Positions 27,659 through 37,697 are shown, counted from the first letter of the stretch. The stretch is 64,000 bases of DNA from an uncultured Bacillaceae bacterium (GCA_947497585.1 CANMHG010000001.1:558001-622000), one strand, 5' to 3'. Numbers and translations: made by a program. Notes: generated by a model from the letters alone, not told the origin.

Positions 27659-27720
27659 CGTTTATAGGTAGAGAAAATAGCTCGCCTGGGCAGGTTTTCC
27701 TTACATAATGAATCGTTCAA

Positions 27721-27753
27721 AAGTCCTTGTTTCTACAAGGATTTTTATTTTTT
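27721..27753 (+). terminator. terminator downstream of yneT
   Basis: Arms GTCCTTGT and ACAAGGAT with a T-run. Confidence 0.82.
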
Positions 27754-27767
27754 CCCTAAATGAGGGT

Positions 27768-27852
27768 TTGCTAAATTTCGATAAACATATAAAATATAGC
27801 TTGGACAATCTTTTTTAAAAGAGAAGCTTAGTGCAATAAGCTTCATTTTTTT
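27768..27852 (+). ncRNA. candidate short transcript or attenuator upstream of parE
   Basis: TTGCTA (27768-27773), a 16-nt spacer and TAAAAT (27790-27795) are followed 27 nt later by a perfect terminator stem GAAGCTTA/TAAGCTTC (27823-27844) and ATTTTTTT. A transcript of about 50 nt would result. This may be a small RNA or a leader attenuator. Seen in sequence only; no family recognised. Confidence 0.3.
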
Positions 27853-27960
27853 CGGTTACTTTCATGGGGAAATGCCGAGTCTTATGACATTAATTTATTG
27901 CTAGTGAACTAATTATTGGCTAGTTATATGATAAAATAGAAACAGATGTTCTTGTGGGGA

Positions 27961-28021
27961 GTTAACAACAAATCAAATTTGTTGTTAACCGGAAAACATT
28001 TTGTCACTTTTTGTTTTCCGG
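27961..28021 (+). promoter_or_regulatory. two tandem stem-loops in the parE leader
   Basis: The first is a perfect 13-bp stem (GTTAACAACAAAT with ATTTGTTGTTAAC, loop CAA). The second is a 10-bp stem (CCGGAAAACA with TGTTTTCCGG, 13-nt loop) that begins on the last base of the first. Neither has a terminator T-run. The second ends 5 nt before the AAAGGGG site of parE, so they may affect translation or mRNA stability. Confidence 0.5.
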
Positions 28022-28041
28022 AATAGAAAGGGGTATGTTCT

Positions 28042-30015
28042 TTGGCTAAGCAGCAAACGTTTGACTATAATGATGATGCGATACAGGTCTTAGAAGGGCT
28101 GGAGGCAGTTCGAAAAAGACCGGGAATGTATATTGGAAGCACAGATAGCCGCGGATTACACCATTTAGTTTATGAAATCGTAGATAACTCTGTTGACGAA
28201 GCATTAGCAGGTCATGGAGATCACATTATTGTCAAAATTCATAAAGATAATAGTATAAGTGTACAGGATAAGGGAAGAGGAATGCCAACTGGGATGCATA
28301 AGCTTGGCAAACCAACACCTGAGGTTATATTAACAGTATTACACGCAGGTGGTAAATTTGGACAAGGAGGTTATAAAACGAGTGGAGGGCTACATGGCGT
28401 AGGTGCCTCTGTTGTAAATGCTTTGTCTGAATGGTTAAAAGTGACAATCAAGCGTGATGGAAGCATTTACGAACAAGTGTTTGAGAGTGGTGGAAAGCCA
28501 GCTACGACACTTGAAAGAGTTGGTAATACGAATCAATCTGGAACAACGATACACTTTAAACCAGATCCAATGATTTTTAGTTCAATTGTCTACAACTATG
28601 AAACGTTATGTGAAAGACTAAGAGAATCTGCCTTCTTGTTAAAAGGCTTAAAAATAGAACTAATTGATGAACGTCATGACCAAAAAGAAGTTTTCCATTA
28701 TGAAAACGGAATTGAGGCATTTGTTAGTTATTTAAATGAAGAAAAAGATGCGTTACATCCTGTTGTTTTCTTTGAGGGTACACAAAACAGTATTGAAGTA
28801 GAATTTGCCTTCCAATTTAATGATGGGTATTCAGAAAATGTACTGTCCTTTGTAAACAATGTTCGTACAAAGGACGGAGGTACACATGAAGCGGGTTCAA
28901 AGACGGCATTAACTCGTGTCATTAATGAATATGCAAGAAAGGTCGGCTTACTAAAGGAAAAGGATAAAAACCTTGAAGGTTCAGATATTCGTGAAGGTTT
29001 AACCGCAATTGTATCTGTTCGTATTCCAGAGGAATTACTTCAGTTTGAAGGACAAACAAAAGGCAAGCTTGGAACTAGTGAAGCAAGATCCGCGGTTGAT
29101 TCCGTTGTGTCTGAAAAACTTAACTACTTCTTCGAAGAGAACCCAGAGACAAGTGGACTACTCGTTAAAAAAGCAATTAAAGCATTCCAAGCTCGAGAGG
29201 CTGCTAGGAAAGCTAGAGAAGAAGCAAGAAGCGGGAAAAAACGAAAACGTTCTGAAGCGATGCTAAGTGGAAAATTAACGCCTGCACAGTCGCGTAATCC
29301 TCAGAAAAATGAGCTTTATTTAGTCGAAGGAGATTCTGCTGGTGGATCGGCTAAACAAGGTCGTGACCGAAGGTTTCAAGCTGTTCTACCTTTACGAGGT
29401 AAAGTTATAAATACTGAAAAAGCTAAGTTATCAGATATCTTTAAAAATGAAGAAATTAATACAATCATCTATGCAATTGGTGGCGGTGTTGGCCCTGAAT
29501 TTTCAGTAGAAGATATTAACTATGACAAAATTGTTATTATGACCGATGCTGATACGGATGGAGCGCATATTCAGGTCTTACTTTTAACTTTCTTTTACCG
29601 CTATATGAGACCACTGGTTGAAGCTGGGAAGGTGTTTATTGCACTACCTCCTCTTTATAAAGTAAGCAAAGGTACTGGTAAGAAAGAAGTCATTGAATAC
29701 GCTTGGTCTGATGATGAGCTTAAAGGTGCGATTGCTAAGATTGGCAAAGGGTATATCATTCAGCGTTATAAAGGTTTAGGTGAGATGAATGCCGACCAAT
29801 TATGGGATACGACAATGAATCCTGAGACGAGAACACTTATTCGTGTGCGTATTGATGATGCTGCTAGAGCAGAGCGCCGAGTGTCCACATTAATGGGTGA
29901 TAAGGTTGAACCTCGTCGTAAATGGATAGAGTCAAATGTAGCATTTAGTCTTGCAGACGAAACTAATATTTTAGATAATGAGAACTTATCGGTCGTAGAG
30001 GAGGAACAACAATAG
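28042..30015 (+). CDS. parE: DNA topoisomerase IV subunit B
   Basis: A 657-residue ATPase subunit of topoisomerase IV, which unlinks daughter chromosomes. The GHKL ATP site (EIVDNSVDEALAG, GRGMPTG, GGLHGVGASVVNALS), the transducer region and the TOPRIM motifs (LVEGDSAGGSAKQGRDR, MTDADTDGAHI) are present, with a C-terminal RYKGLGEMN. The start is TTG with AAAGGGG 8 nt upstream. It is 1 nt away from parC, so they form an operon. Confidence 0.96.
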   Translation: MAKQQTFDYNDDAIQVLEGLEAVRKRPGMYIGSTDSRGLHHLVYEIVDNSVDEALAGHGDHIIVKIHKDNSISVQDKGRGMPTGMHKLGKPTPEVILTVLHAGGKFGQGGYKTSGGLHGVGASVVNALSEWLKVTIKRDGSIYEQVFESGGKPATTLERVGNTNQSGTTIHFKPDPMIFSSIVYNYETLCERLRESAFLLKGLKIELIDERHDQKEVFHYENGIEAFVSYLNEEKDALHPVVFFEGTQNSIEVEFAFQFNDGYSENVLSFVNNVRTKDGGTHEAGSKTALTRVINEYARKVGLLKEKDKNLEGSDIREGLTAIVSVRIPEELLQFEGQTKGKLGTSEARSAVDSVVSEKLNYFFEENPETSGLLVKKAIKAFQAREAARKAREEARSGKKRKRSEAMLSGKLTPAQSRNPQKNELYLVEGDSAGGSAKQGRDRRFQAVLPLRGKVINTEKAKLSDIFKNEEINTIIYAIGGGVGPEFSVEDINYDKIVIMTDADTDGAHIQVLLLTFFYRYMRPLVEAGKVFIALPPLYKVSKGTGKKEVIEYAWSDDELKGAIAKIGKGYIIQRYKGLGEMNADQLWDTTMNPETRTLIRVRIDDAARAERRVSTLMGDKVEPRRKWIESNVAFSLADETNILDNENLSVVEEEQQ

Positions 30016-32454
30016 ATGGAACAAGTAGAGAAATTTAGAGACTTACCTCTTGAGGATGTACTCGGCGACCGTTTTGGACGTTATAGTAAATATATTATTC
30101 AGGAGAGGGCATTACCTGACGCAAGGGACGGTCTAAAACCTGTACAACGAAGAATTCTTTATGCGATGCATGTTGAAGGTAATACATCTGATAAAGGGTT
30201 CCGTAAATCAGCCAAAACAGTAGGTAACGTAATAGGTAATTATCATCCACATGGTGATAGTTCAGTATATGAAGCAATGGTACGTATGAGCCAGGATTGG
30301 AAGCTTCGTAATCTATTAATTGAGATGCATGGAAACAATGGTAGTATCGATGGTGACCCACCAGCAGCAATGCGTTATACCGAAGCTAGACTGTCTTCTA
30401 TTGCATCTGAATTATTACGTGATATTGAGAAAAGAACAGTCGAACTTGTTCCGAATTTTGATGACACGAGTAAGGAACCGACAGTGCTACCTGCCATGTA
30501 CCCTAACCTTTTGGTAAATGGTTCAACAGGAATTTCTGCCGGATACGCTACTGAAATTCCTCCTCATAATCTCGGTGAGGTTATTGAAGGTGTGATCATG
30601 CGTATTGATAATCCGGTTTGTTCAGTGGATGACCTGATGAAGGTAATTAAGGGTCCTGATTTTCCTACAGGCGGAATTATCCAAGGAGTAGATGGGATTC
30701 GAAAAGCCTTTGAAACAGGAAAAGGGAAAATAATTATCCGTGGACAGGCTGAGGTAGAAGATCTTCGTGGAGGCAAGCAGCAAATTGTTGTTACAGAGAT
30801 TCCTTTTGAAGTTAATAAAGCTAATTTAGTAAAGAAGATAGATGAGTTTCGACTTGACCGTAAAGTAGAAGGAATTAGTGAGGTTCGTGACGAAACGGAT
30901 AGAACTGGTCTACGTATTGTAATTGAACTTAAAAAAGATGCGGATGCAAATGGTGTTTTAAACTATCTTTATAAAAATAGTGATCTTCAAGTTCCTTATA
31001 ACTTTAACATGGTAGCAATTTACAATAAGCGTCCAACCTTAATGGGCATTACACAATTCTTAGATGCTTACATTAACCATCAAAAAGAAGTTATAACAAA
31101 TCGTTCTAATTACGATTTGGAAAAAGCTCGTGAACGCCACCATGTAGTTGAAGGGTTAATGAAGGCTCTCTCGATTCTAGATCAAGTAATTGCAACAATC
31201 CGAGCTTCAAAAGATAAGCGAGATGCAAAAAATAACTTAATGGACAAGTATCAGTTTACTGAGCCACAATCCGAAGCAATTGTTTCTTTACAGTTATATC
31301 GATTAACAAATACTGACATCACAGCGTTACAACAGGAAGCAGAAGAGTTGGATAAAAAAATTGCAGAATTACTTTCCATTCTTAATAATGAAAGCAAGCT
31401 CTTAACGGTAATAAAAACTGACTTAAAGAAAATTAAGAAAACGTATGCCGATGACCGTCGTTCTAAAATCGAAGATGAAATCGAAGAAATCAAGATTAAC
31501 CTGGAAGTTATGATTCCTTCTGAAGACGTTATTGTGACCGTTACTCAAGATGGCTATGTAAAACGCACAAGCCTACGCTCGTATGCTGCTTCGAATGGCC
31601 AGGACTTTGGGATGAAGGACACAGATACGTTACTTCGACAAATTGAGATTAATACAACCGATGTGGTACTGTTCTTCACAAATAAGGGAAATTACTTATA
31701 CTGTCCTGTGCACGAATTGCCAGATATTCGTTGGAAGGATTTAGGCCAGCACATTGCTAATATCATCAGTATTGAACGTGATGAGCGAATTATTGAGGCA
31801 ATCCCGATTAAGAGTTTTGACACGGAAGAATTCCTATTATTTGTTACGAAAAACGGCATGATCAAGAAAACCGAACTTTCTCAATACAAAGCTTCGAGGT
31901 ACTCTAAACCTTTAGTTGCTATTAATCTAAAAAATGATGACATAGTAATAGATGTATTTATAACGAATGGTAAGCAGGATGTATTCCTAACAACATCATA
32001 CGGCTATGCACTATGGTTTGGCGAAGACGAAGTAAGTATCGTAGGTGCAAGGGCGGCTGGTGTGAAAGGAATTAACCTGAAGGATGGCGATTTTGTTGTA
32101 GGTGGAAAGATATTTAATCCAGCAGAATCCCCGGACGTTGTTGTTGTCACTCAACGTGGAGCCATTAAGAAGATGAAGTTAACTGAGTTTGAAAAATCAT
32201 CAAGAGCAAAACGTGGAGTAGTGATGCTACGAGAATTAAAAGCAAATCCTCACCGAATTGTTGGAGTTGCATTGATTTCAAAGAAAGATGAACTACTCTT
32301 GAAAACAAAAAGCGGAACAACTGAAACCATTAACGCAGAAGATTTAAGACCAAATGACCGATACAGTAACGGATCTTTTGTTGTTGATATCAATGAAACT
32401 GGGGATGTAGTGGAGTTATTACAACTCACAAATAAAGACAAACAGAGTGAGTAA
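30016..32454 (+). CDS. parC: DNA topoisomerase IV subunit A
   Basis: An 812-residue cleavage/religation subunit. The winged-helix domain with the catalytic tyrosine in [10 protein letters not shown] (near residue 122), the quinolone-region [15 protein letters not shown], and a C-terminal beta-pinwheel from about residue 500 are present. The GyrA-box sequence QRGAIKK-type repeats are loose, as in ParC rather than GyrA, which together with the parE neighbour settles ParC. Starts right after the parE stop. Confidence 0.96.
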   Translation: MEQVEKFRDLPLEDVLGDRFGRYSKYIIQERALPDARDGLKPVQRRILYAMHVEGNTSDKGFRKSAKTVGNVIGNYHPHGDSSVYEAMVRMSQDWKLRNLLIEMHGNNGSIDGDPPAAMRYTEARLSSIASELLRDIEKRTVELVPNFDDTSKEPTVLPAMYPNLLVNGSTGISAGYATEIPPHNLGEVIEGVIMRIDNPVCSVDDLMKVIKGPDFPTGGIIQGVDGIRKAFETGKGKIIIRGQAEVEDLRGGKQQIVVTEIPFEVNKANLVKKIDEFRLDRKVEGISEVRDETDRTGLRIVIELKKDADANGVLNYLYKNSDLQVPYNFNMVAIYNKRPTLMGITQFLDAYINHQKEVITNRSNYDLEKARERHHVVEGLMKALSILDQVIATIRASKDKRDAKNNLMDKYQFTEPQSEAIVSLQLYRLTNTDITALQQEAEELDKKIAELLSILNNESKLLTVIKTDLKKIKKTYADDRRSKIEDEIEEIKINLEVMIPSEDVIVTVTQDGYVKRTSLRSYAASNGQDFGMKDTDTLLRQIEINTTDVVLFFTNKGNYLYCPVHELPDIRWKDLGQHIANIISIERDERIIEAIPIKSFDTEEFLLFVTKNGMIKKTELSQYKASRYSKPLVAINLKNDDIVIDVFITNGKQDVFLTTSYGYALWFGEDEVSIVGARAAGVKGINLKDGDFVVGGKIFNPAESPDVVVVTQRGAIKKMKLTEFEKSSRAKRGVVMLRELKANPHRIVGVALISKKDELLLKTKSGTTETINAEDLRPNDRYSNGSFVVDINETGDVVELLQLTNKDKQSE

Positions 32455-32460
32455 TTAGAA

Positions 32461-32493
32461 AAACTGTTAAGGCTAGCCCTTAACAGTTTTTTT
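32461..32493 (+). terminator. terminator of parE-parC
   Basis: Arms AAACTGTTAAGG and CCTTAACAGTTT with a 5-nt loop and a T-run. Confidence 0.9.
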
Positions 32494-32618
32494 ATATTGA
32501 CCATAGTAGATTTTGATTTAATTAAACATGTGTATGTTGTAAAATAGTAATAGCTAATTAAATTTTGTGCATTAAAGTAATGTAGTCAATTAGTTTTCCT
32601 GAGAGAAGGTACAGTCAT

Positions 32619-33671
32619 TTGATAAAGAAGAAGTATATCTTAATAGCTATTCTTACAACACTCATTCTTTTTTTAATACCTTATTCAGTTCCTCTTATTT
32701 TAGCTTTTATTACGGCAGTGGCACTTGAACCGCTAGTTCGATATATTCATACAAAATTAAATGTAAAGCGGATTTATTCCGTAACAATTACGTTTTTCCT
32801 ATATTTGATTGTACTTTCAATCTTATCTTATATCAGCATAACAGTGATAGTTGATCAGTTGATCATGTTTTTTAGAAATATACCATTTTTTATTGGTTCC
32901 TTCGATATCAGTAGAATCGAGTTATTGATGGTAAGATGGGAAGATTTCTTAGAACGTTTACCGATTGAGTTAGTAGAATCCATTGAAAGTGCAGTCATTT
33001 CACTTAAAACAGTGTTAATCGATATTGCAAAACGGTTAACGGAAGGACTATTTACAATTTTATCGAGTATTCCAGAATTTTTATTTCAATTTCTTGTTTA
33101 TGTAATCGCTGTTTTCTTATTTTCAAATGATCTTCCTAGAATCTATCAAAGACTAAATCAATCGCTAGAGAAAGAGACAAAAGCGAAAGTAACAATTCTT
33201 TTATCTCAAATAAATCGAGTATTAGTTGGATTTCTAAGAGCACAGATTATACTAAGTGGGGTTACATTTGCAATTGCTTATATTGGGTTAATATTGCTTG
33301 ATAGTAGCTATCCAGTTGTTTTATCATTGTTAATAGTTTTAGTTGATTTGCTCCCAATTCTAGGTACTGGTTCATTTATCGTGCCATGGGCGGTTTATTG
33401 CTATATCGATGGTGATGGTTCAACAGCAATAGGATTGATCATCTTATTTTTAGTCATTACAGTTGTTCGCCGAGTAATTGAACCTAAGATTTTCTCTACT
33501 AATCTTGGTATTAGCGCATTGGCTGCACTTGTAAGTATGTATATTGGCTTCCAATTGCTTGGATTTATCGGTCTCTTAGCAGGTCCAGGACTTATTCTCC
33601 TATACGATGCACTAGTTAAAGCTGATATTATTAAAAATCGATTTAAATTTGGAAAAGCTGAAAGAGGATAA
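32619..33671 (+). CDS. AI-2E family transporter / YtvI-type sporulation membrane protein
   Basis: A 350-residue protein with about seven to eight membrane segments of the UPF0118/AI-2E family, with the conserved region LPILGTGSFIVPW and a GFIGLLAGPGLILLYDAL end. The length and pattern fit the sporulation protein YtvI and its paralogues. Transport substrate unknown. The start is TTG with AGAAGG 9 nt upstream. Confidence 0.82.
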   Translation: MIKKKYILIAILTTLILFLIPYSVPLILAFITAVALEPLVRYIHTKLNVKRIYSVTITFFLYLIVLSILSYISITVIVDQLIMFFRNIPFFIGSFDISRIELLMVRWEDFLERLPIELVESIESAVISLKTVLIDIAKRLTEGLFTILSSIPEFLFQFLVYVIAVFLFSNDLPRIYQRLNQSLEKETKAKVTILLSQINRVLVGFLRAQIILSGVTFAIAYIGLILLDSSYPVVLSLLIVLVDLLPILGTGSFIVPWAVYCYIDGDGSTAIGLIILFLVITVVRRVIEPKIFSTNLGISALAALVSMYIGFQLLGFIGLLAGPGLILLYDALVKADIIKNRFKFGKAERG

Positions 33672-33686
33672 CTTTTCAGCTTTTTG
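33653..33686 (+). terminator. terminator overlapping the end of the YtvI-type gene
   Basis: Arms AAAAGCTGAAA and TTTTCAGCTTTT, followed by TTG; the stop codon lies in the loop. Confidence 0.8.
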
Positions 33687-33750
33687 TTATTTTAATTAAA
33701 ATTTGGTTAACACTAATCATAATCTATCATTGTGAGAGGTTAGTGTAATT

Positions 33751-34677
33751 ATGCTTTGTTACAAGATAAAAGAGAACAAAATTACGGAATTACAATCGTT
33801 TCAAACACCAGGTAAGGATGAGCAAATTTGGTTTCATTCCCGTGACGAAAGTAAGCTTAACTCGTGTTACGAGAAAGCAAATATTCATCCCCTGGCTAGA
33901 AGAGATATGAAGTCTAAGGATGGCGAGCCAAGGGTTGATGTATACAAAGATCATGCTTTTATTTGCGTGAAGATCATTCAAGCTGATTTTAGTTTTGTTT
34001 CATTAAATATAGTAGTAGCTGACAGTCTAATCATTTCAACCGTAATGAAGGAGATAAAAAATATAGAAGAGATACAGAAACAATTTAAAGAGCACCCTGA
34101 ACAAATGGTGTCTACTGGCCACATATTGTATCATATCATGGATGCTATTTCTTCTGATTATCTAGAGATGGTAGATATTATCGCTGATGAAATACAACAA
34201 ATTGAAGGAAAGGTATTTATAAAGCCATTTGCAAATGAAATTGGTCATGAAATACATAATAAGAAATATAAACTTCATGAAATGCGACAGATAATTGAAG
34301 CTCAAGAAAACGTTATAAAGGATATAGGTCATACTGAATTCCCATATGTTGATGAGGAATCAGGTTTTTATATGAACGACCTAATTCAAAGCTTTTCTCG
34401 TGTAACGGACGCATTCGATTCATTTAAAGAAAATTTGACGAGTATCTTTGATTTACAAATGTCATTAAAATCAGATCACATGAATGTCATTATGAAAACA
34501 TTAACACTTGTTAGTGTTATTTTTATTCCGATGACCTTTATTGCTGGATTATATGGAATGAATTTTGAAAAGATGCCGGAGTTAAAATGGGATTTTGGTT
34601 ATTTATATGGCCTATTGCTAATGTTTGGAATAGGGGGAGCAACAGCAACTTATTTTAAGAAAAAGGGATGGTGGTAA
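33751..34677 (+). CDS. CorA family magnesium transporter
   Basis: A 308-residue CorA-type divalent cation channel: a cytoplasmic N-terminal domain of about 245 residues and two C-terminal membrane helices with the signature YGMNF between them (near residue 270). No magnesium riboswitch (M-box) is visible upstream; the gap to the previous gene is only 79 nt. Mg2+ is the usual substrate, but Co2+ or Zn2+ transport is possible within the family. Confidence 0.92.
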   Translation: MLCYKIKENKITELQSFQTPGKDEQIWFHSRDESKLNSCYEKANIHPLARRDMKSKDGEPRVDVYKDHAFICVKIIQADFSFVSLNIVVADSLIISTVMKEIKNIEEIQKQFKEHPEQMVSTGHILYHIMDAISSDYLEMVDIIADEIQQIEGKVFIKPFANEIGHEIHNKKYKLHEMRQIIEAQENVIKDIGHTEFPYVDEESGFYMNDLIQSFSRVTDAFDSFKENLTSIFDLQMSLKSDHMNVIMKTLTLVSVIFIPMTFIAGLYGMNFEKMPELKWDFGYLYGLLLMFGIGGATATYFKKKGWW

Positions 34678-34682
34678 TAAAA

Positions 34683-34722
34683 GGAAAGTCGATGTGAAAT
34701 AGTCACATCGACTTTCTTTTTT
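34683..34722. terminator. terminator between corA-like and AlaX genes
   Basis: A 14-bp stem, GAAAGTCGATGTGA with TCACATCGACTTTC, and a T-run; convergent genes on both sides. Confidence 0.9.
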
Positions 34723-34734
34723 TGAAAGATGCTA

Positions 34735-35916
34735 TTATCTATCGTTTTTAAGGATTCTTTTTTCTAAAAAAGTTACAAACTGAGACATTAAATCACAAGA
34801 GCTAAAGGCTCCTTGAGCTGAACTAGCATTTCCTCCACCCTTACCATTAAAAGAAGAGAGGTGCTCCTTAAATAATTGACCACAATTTATAAAGTGAGTG
34901 CCACTGTGAGAAAAAATAATTTTATTTTCGCTTGAAGAAATTAATAGCACTAATTTATCGGTCATGTTTACAAGCTTTTTACTTAAGCTCTGTAATTCTT
35001 TAAAAGTCTTTTCCTCAAACGTGTGAATGATCATCGCATTGTGGTTATTATTAAGTAATTCCTGAGCAATAAATTCATCATTTTTATCTCTTAGTTGCTC
35101 TAACTCTTTTTGTAACTGTTTATTTTCGTTTTCTAGTTTAATAACCGTGTCAGTTAGCTGACTACGATTAGTACTAAATTTACTTGATAGATTTTGGAGA
35201 ATCATACTGGATTCTTGATAATCTATAAGTGCACGTTTACCGCATTTAAAGTGTAATCTAATATTACCTTTTTGCTTTTCTGTTTTTAGTAATTTCATAA
35301 CTCCTAATTGACCTGTTGACATGACGTGCGTTCCACAGCAAGCTGAAGTATCGATACCTTTTATTTCTACAATTCGAATATCATCTGAAACTTCGGGAAT
35401 TTTTCGTAGAGGAAGGGAAGACAGATGATCCTCAGTTACTATATATTTATAAATCGGAAGATTCTCATAGATGTATTCATTAACTTTATTTTCAATAGAA
35501 TTCATTTGCACTTCAGTTAATTCAGACACGGATAGATCAATCGTTACAGTATCTTCACCAAGGTGAAAACTCACTGTATGAGCATCATATAATTCAATAC
35601 AAACTGCCGATAATAAATGCTGACCTGTATGCTGTTGCATATGGTCAATTCTACGGTTAAAGTCAATTGTACATGAAACAGTAGAATTGGATGGAGGATG
35701 TGGGAGAATATGATAGATTTCATCACCTTTTTCAACCACATCTAACACTTGAATACTATCTATATAGCCGTGGTCAGATGGTTGACCTCCACCTTCAGGA
35801 TAAAAAGCAGTTGCAGCCAATGTAACAAGAAACTTTTCGTTTTCTTCAATTACTTCTTTTATCACGGTATCCCAGCTTGATAGAAGGGGAGAGGTGTAAT
35901 ACAGTCTTTCTGTCAA
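34735..35916 (-). CDS. Alanyl-tRNA editing protein AlaX-L
   Basis: 393 residues. A free-standing editing domain that deacylates Ser-tRNA-Ala or Gly-tRNA-Ala, protecting translation. The zinc site is visible as HTGQH (His96, His100) and CCGTH (Cys193, His197). The C-terminal coiled coil and DHHA1 domain end in NGKGGGNASSAQGA, making it the long AlaX type. The start follows GGAATG-like sequence; the ATG at 35916 gives the usual N-terminus with the YPEGGGQPSD motif at 39-48. Confidence 0.92.
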   Translation of the reverse strand: MTERLYYTSPLLSSWDTVIKEVIEENEKFLVTLAATAFYPEGGGQPSDHGYIDSIQVLDVVEKGDEIYHILPHPPSNSTVSCTIDFNRRIDHMQQHTGQHLLSAVCIELYDAHTVSFHLGEDTVTIDLSVSELTEVQMNSIENKVNEYIYENLPIYKYIVTEDHLSSLPLRKIPEVSDDIRIVEIKGIDTSACCGTHVMSTGQLGVMKLLKTEKQKGNIRLHFKCGKRALIDYQESSMILQNLSSKFSTNRSQLTDTVIKLENENKQLQKELEQLRDKNDEFIAQELLNNNHNAMIIHTFEEKTFKELQSLSKKLVNMTDKLVLLISSSENKIIFSHSGTHFINCGQLFKEHLSSFNGKGGGNASSAQGAFSSCDLMSQFVTFLEKRILKNDR

Positions 35917-36181
35917 AAGTTTTCATTCCTTTCGTATATTCATGTACTAATAGTACTGTATAAGTGCTGAAATTTCCATTTTCAAAGAGGTAACCATAAT
36001 AACATTATGTAAACCTAAATGAATTAAAAAAATTGAAGAGACCCACTAATAAAAATTCTTTAATTTTTTCTTCATTTTGGTCTAAATGACCCCTACACTC
36101 AATATTTTAATAGAGAAGATAGATTATATTTCTAAATTCTTTCTTCTTCAAAAAAATATTGAATGTAAAGGGGATAAAACA

Positions 36182-36397
36182 ATGGCTGTCGTACATTTCT
36201 TAGAAAACAACTCGGTTGTATTAACACAATTATTACAAAATGTTCCTTCAATTAATCAGGATATTAAAATCAAAGGTCGCAAAGGTAAAGTTGTCAATGT
36301 AAGCCAAGTTGAAGAAAACGTTGTTAATGTTTATGTTGAGCTAGATAAAGTGATGAAAAATCAACCAGTCCTCAATGATAAAAAGAAGAAAAAATAG
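36182..36397 (+). CDS. Small basic hypothetical protein with KOW-like patch
   Basis: A 71-residue protein starting MAVVHFLENNSVVLTQLLQN; the centre DIKIKGRKGKVVNV looks like a KOW-type beta hairpin, and the C-terminus is lysine-rich (DKKKKK). AAGGGG lies 8 nt before the ATG at 36182; a longer frame from 36086 has no ribosome binding site. The KOW-like patch and basic tail suggest nucleic-acid binding, but I do not recognise the family. Convergent with xerS, with only 5 nt between them. Confidence 0.65.
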   Translation: MAVVHFLENNSVVLTQLLQNVPSINQDIKIKGRKGKVVNVSQVEENVVNVYVELDKVMKNQPVLNDKKKKK

Positions 36398-36402
36398 ATA
36401 GA

Positions 36403-37497
36403 TTATTGTTCATCAATTTCATCCTTTGGTATATCCATACGATCTACGGCACTTTTTAGGTCATCATTTTTAATATGTGTATAAATCATAGTTGTTTGAA
36501 TAGATGAATGACCTAATTGCCGTCTAAGCTTTGGCACGTCGTTAATTTCAGAATGATACCTAGTGGCAAATGAATGTCGTAGTTTATGTACAGATAGAGC
36601 TGGTTTTCCAAAAGCAATTGCATATTTTTCTATCAGCTTCTCAATTGAACGAGCAGTAAGACGTCTTGATTTTCCTTTAGGTCCCATTGGAGCTGCTACG
36701 AATAACGCTTTGTTATTCTTATCTACCTGATACCGATTTTCCCTTATTTTAAGGTACTCTTTGAGGTCATCCATAGCAATCCTACTGAAGAAAACATACT
36801 GCTCTTTGTTTCCTTTTCGAATAACACGTGCAGACAATTTATTAAAATCAATGTCGTCTAAATCTAAATTCACAACCTCTGATAAACGTAAGCCAGAGCC
36901 CAATATTAGTGAAACAATTGCTGTGTCACGTTCATGGTTCAATAGATAAAAGTTTAATAATTTCTTATTATCTTTGTTAATTTCTCCGTAATCATATGCA
37001 ATAAATCGTCTAAACTTCTCATATTCATCTCCAAGCAAGATTTTCCCTTCCATTTTGTTTGCAATAGTTTCCATACTTTGTTTAAGCTCATTAAATCCAA
37101 CTTTTGCCATTACATTTCGCTTTAGATAAGCTTGTAAATCCCGTGTTTCTGCAATGTTTTGCAGATAATTGAAGAGGGATTTTAAAGCAGACAATTTCCG
37201 GTTTACAGTTACATCTTTGTTATTATGTTCATATTCAAGAGCAATTAAAAAACCTTCAACCTGTTGTATAGTTAGTTTTTCTAATAATTCTAAAGGGACG
37301 TTTTTTATTTCTCCATGATGTAGTTGCTCTGATACCATCCAATTAAAGAAGATCTTATAATCGTGACAATAATTTAGTAAGGAAGCTGCCGAAAGTTTTC
37401 TGCGTTTATGGTTAATGTATTCTTCAACATACCAAGGGAGTTCCTTAAGGATTATTTGTAGCTTTTTATTATGTTGTTGCTGTGCTTCATTGGCCAT
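36403..37497 (-). CDS. xerS: Tyrosine recombinase of the XerS type
   Basis: A 364-residue tyrosine recombinase with the catalytic set Arg204 (GSGLRLSEV), Lys228, His304 and Arg307 (HKLRHSFATR), His330 (QLGHSS) and Tyr339. The long N-terminal SAM-like domain and overall length of about 360 match XerS, the single-protein dimer-resolution recombinase best known from streptococci and lactococci, rather than the 295-residue XerC/XerD. Many Bacillus species carry such a gene beside XerC/D. GAGGTGAA precedes the ATG. A 32-bp inverted repeat lies 53 bp upstream. Confidence 0.85.
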   Translation of the reverse strand: MANEAQQQHNKKLQIILKELPWYVEEYINHKRRKLSAASLLNYCHDYKIFFNWMVSEQLHHGEIKNVPLELLEKLTIQQVEGFLIALEYEHNNKDVTVNRKLSALKSLFNYLQNIAETRDLQAYLKRNVMAKVGFNELKQSMETIANKMEGKILLGDEYEKFRRFIAYDYGEINKDNKKLLNFYLLNHERDTAIVSLILGSGLRLSEVVNLDLDDIDFNKLSARVIRKGNKEQYVFFSRIAMDDLKEYLKIRENRYQVDKNNKALFVAAPMGPKGKSRRLTARSIEKLIEKYAIAFGKPALSVHKLRHSFATRYHSEINDVPKLRRQLGHSSIQTTMIYTHIKNDDLKSAVDRMDIPKDEIDEQ

Positions 37498-37549
37498 GAA
37501 AATTCACCTCAATTATAGTAATTCTACAAACTACGCTTTTTCCCTTCTT

Positions 37550-37581
37550 TTATTACGTCAAATTTATATTTTACGTAATAA
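37550..37581. repeat. 32-bp inverted repeat upstream of xerS
   Basis: Perfect 9-bp arms TTATTACGT and ACGTAATAA separated by 14 nt, 53 bp before the xerS start. In streptococci and lactococci the XerS target (dif-SL) lies next to the gene, so this is a candidate recombination site or operator. The spacing is longer than in classical dif sites. Confidence 0.4.
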
Positions 37582-37697
37582 TCTAGAATGTTTATTTACG
37601 ACACCTTTTCCTTTCCTATAATTACCAATTGTAAAAAATCAATCTTTAAGCCCTCTCTCTCTTTTATTTAACACAAAAATGATCTTAATTAATGATA

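Larger units (their letters stand above)
27659..28041. other. 383-bp region between yneT and parE
   Basis: It contains the yneT terminator, a possible short transcript with its own promoter and terminator, and two consecutive stem-loops directly before the parE ribosome binding site (separate entries). No protein-coding frame with a ribosome binding site is visible. Confidence 0.5.

Noticed and set aside
33672..33750. Magnesium-sensing riboswitch before the CorA-like gene
   Set aside because: The gap is too short (79 nt) and part of it is the upstream terminator.
37560..37590. A classical dif site upstream of xerS
   Set aside because: One arm (ATTTTACGTAA) resembles the XerD arm of Bacillus dif, but the opposite XerC arm at 6-nt spacing is not there.
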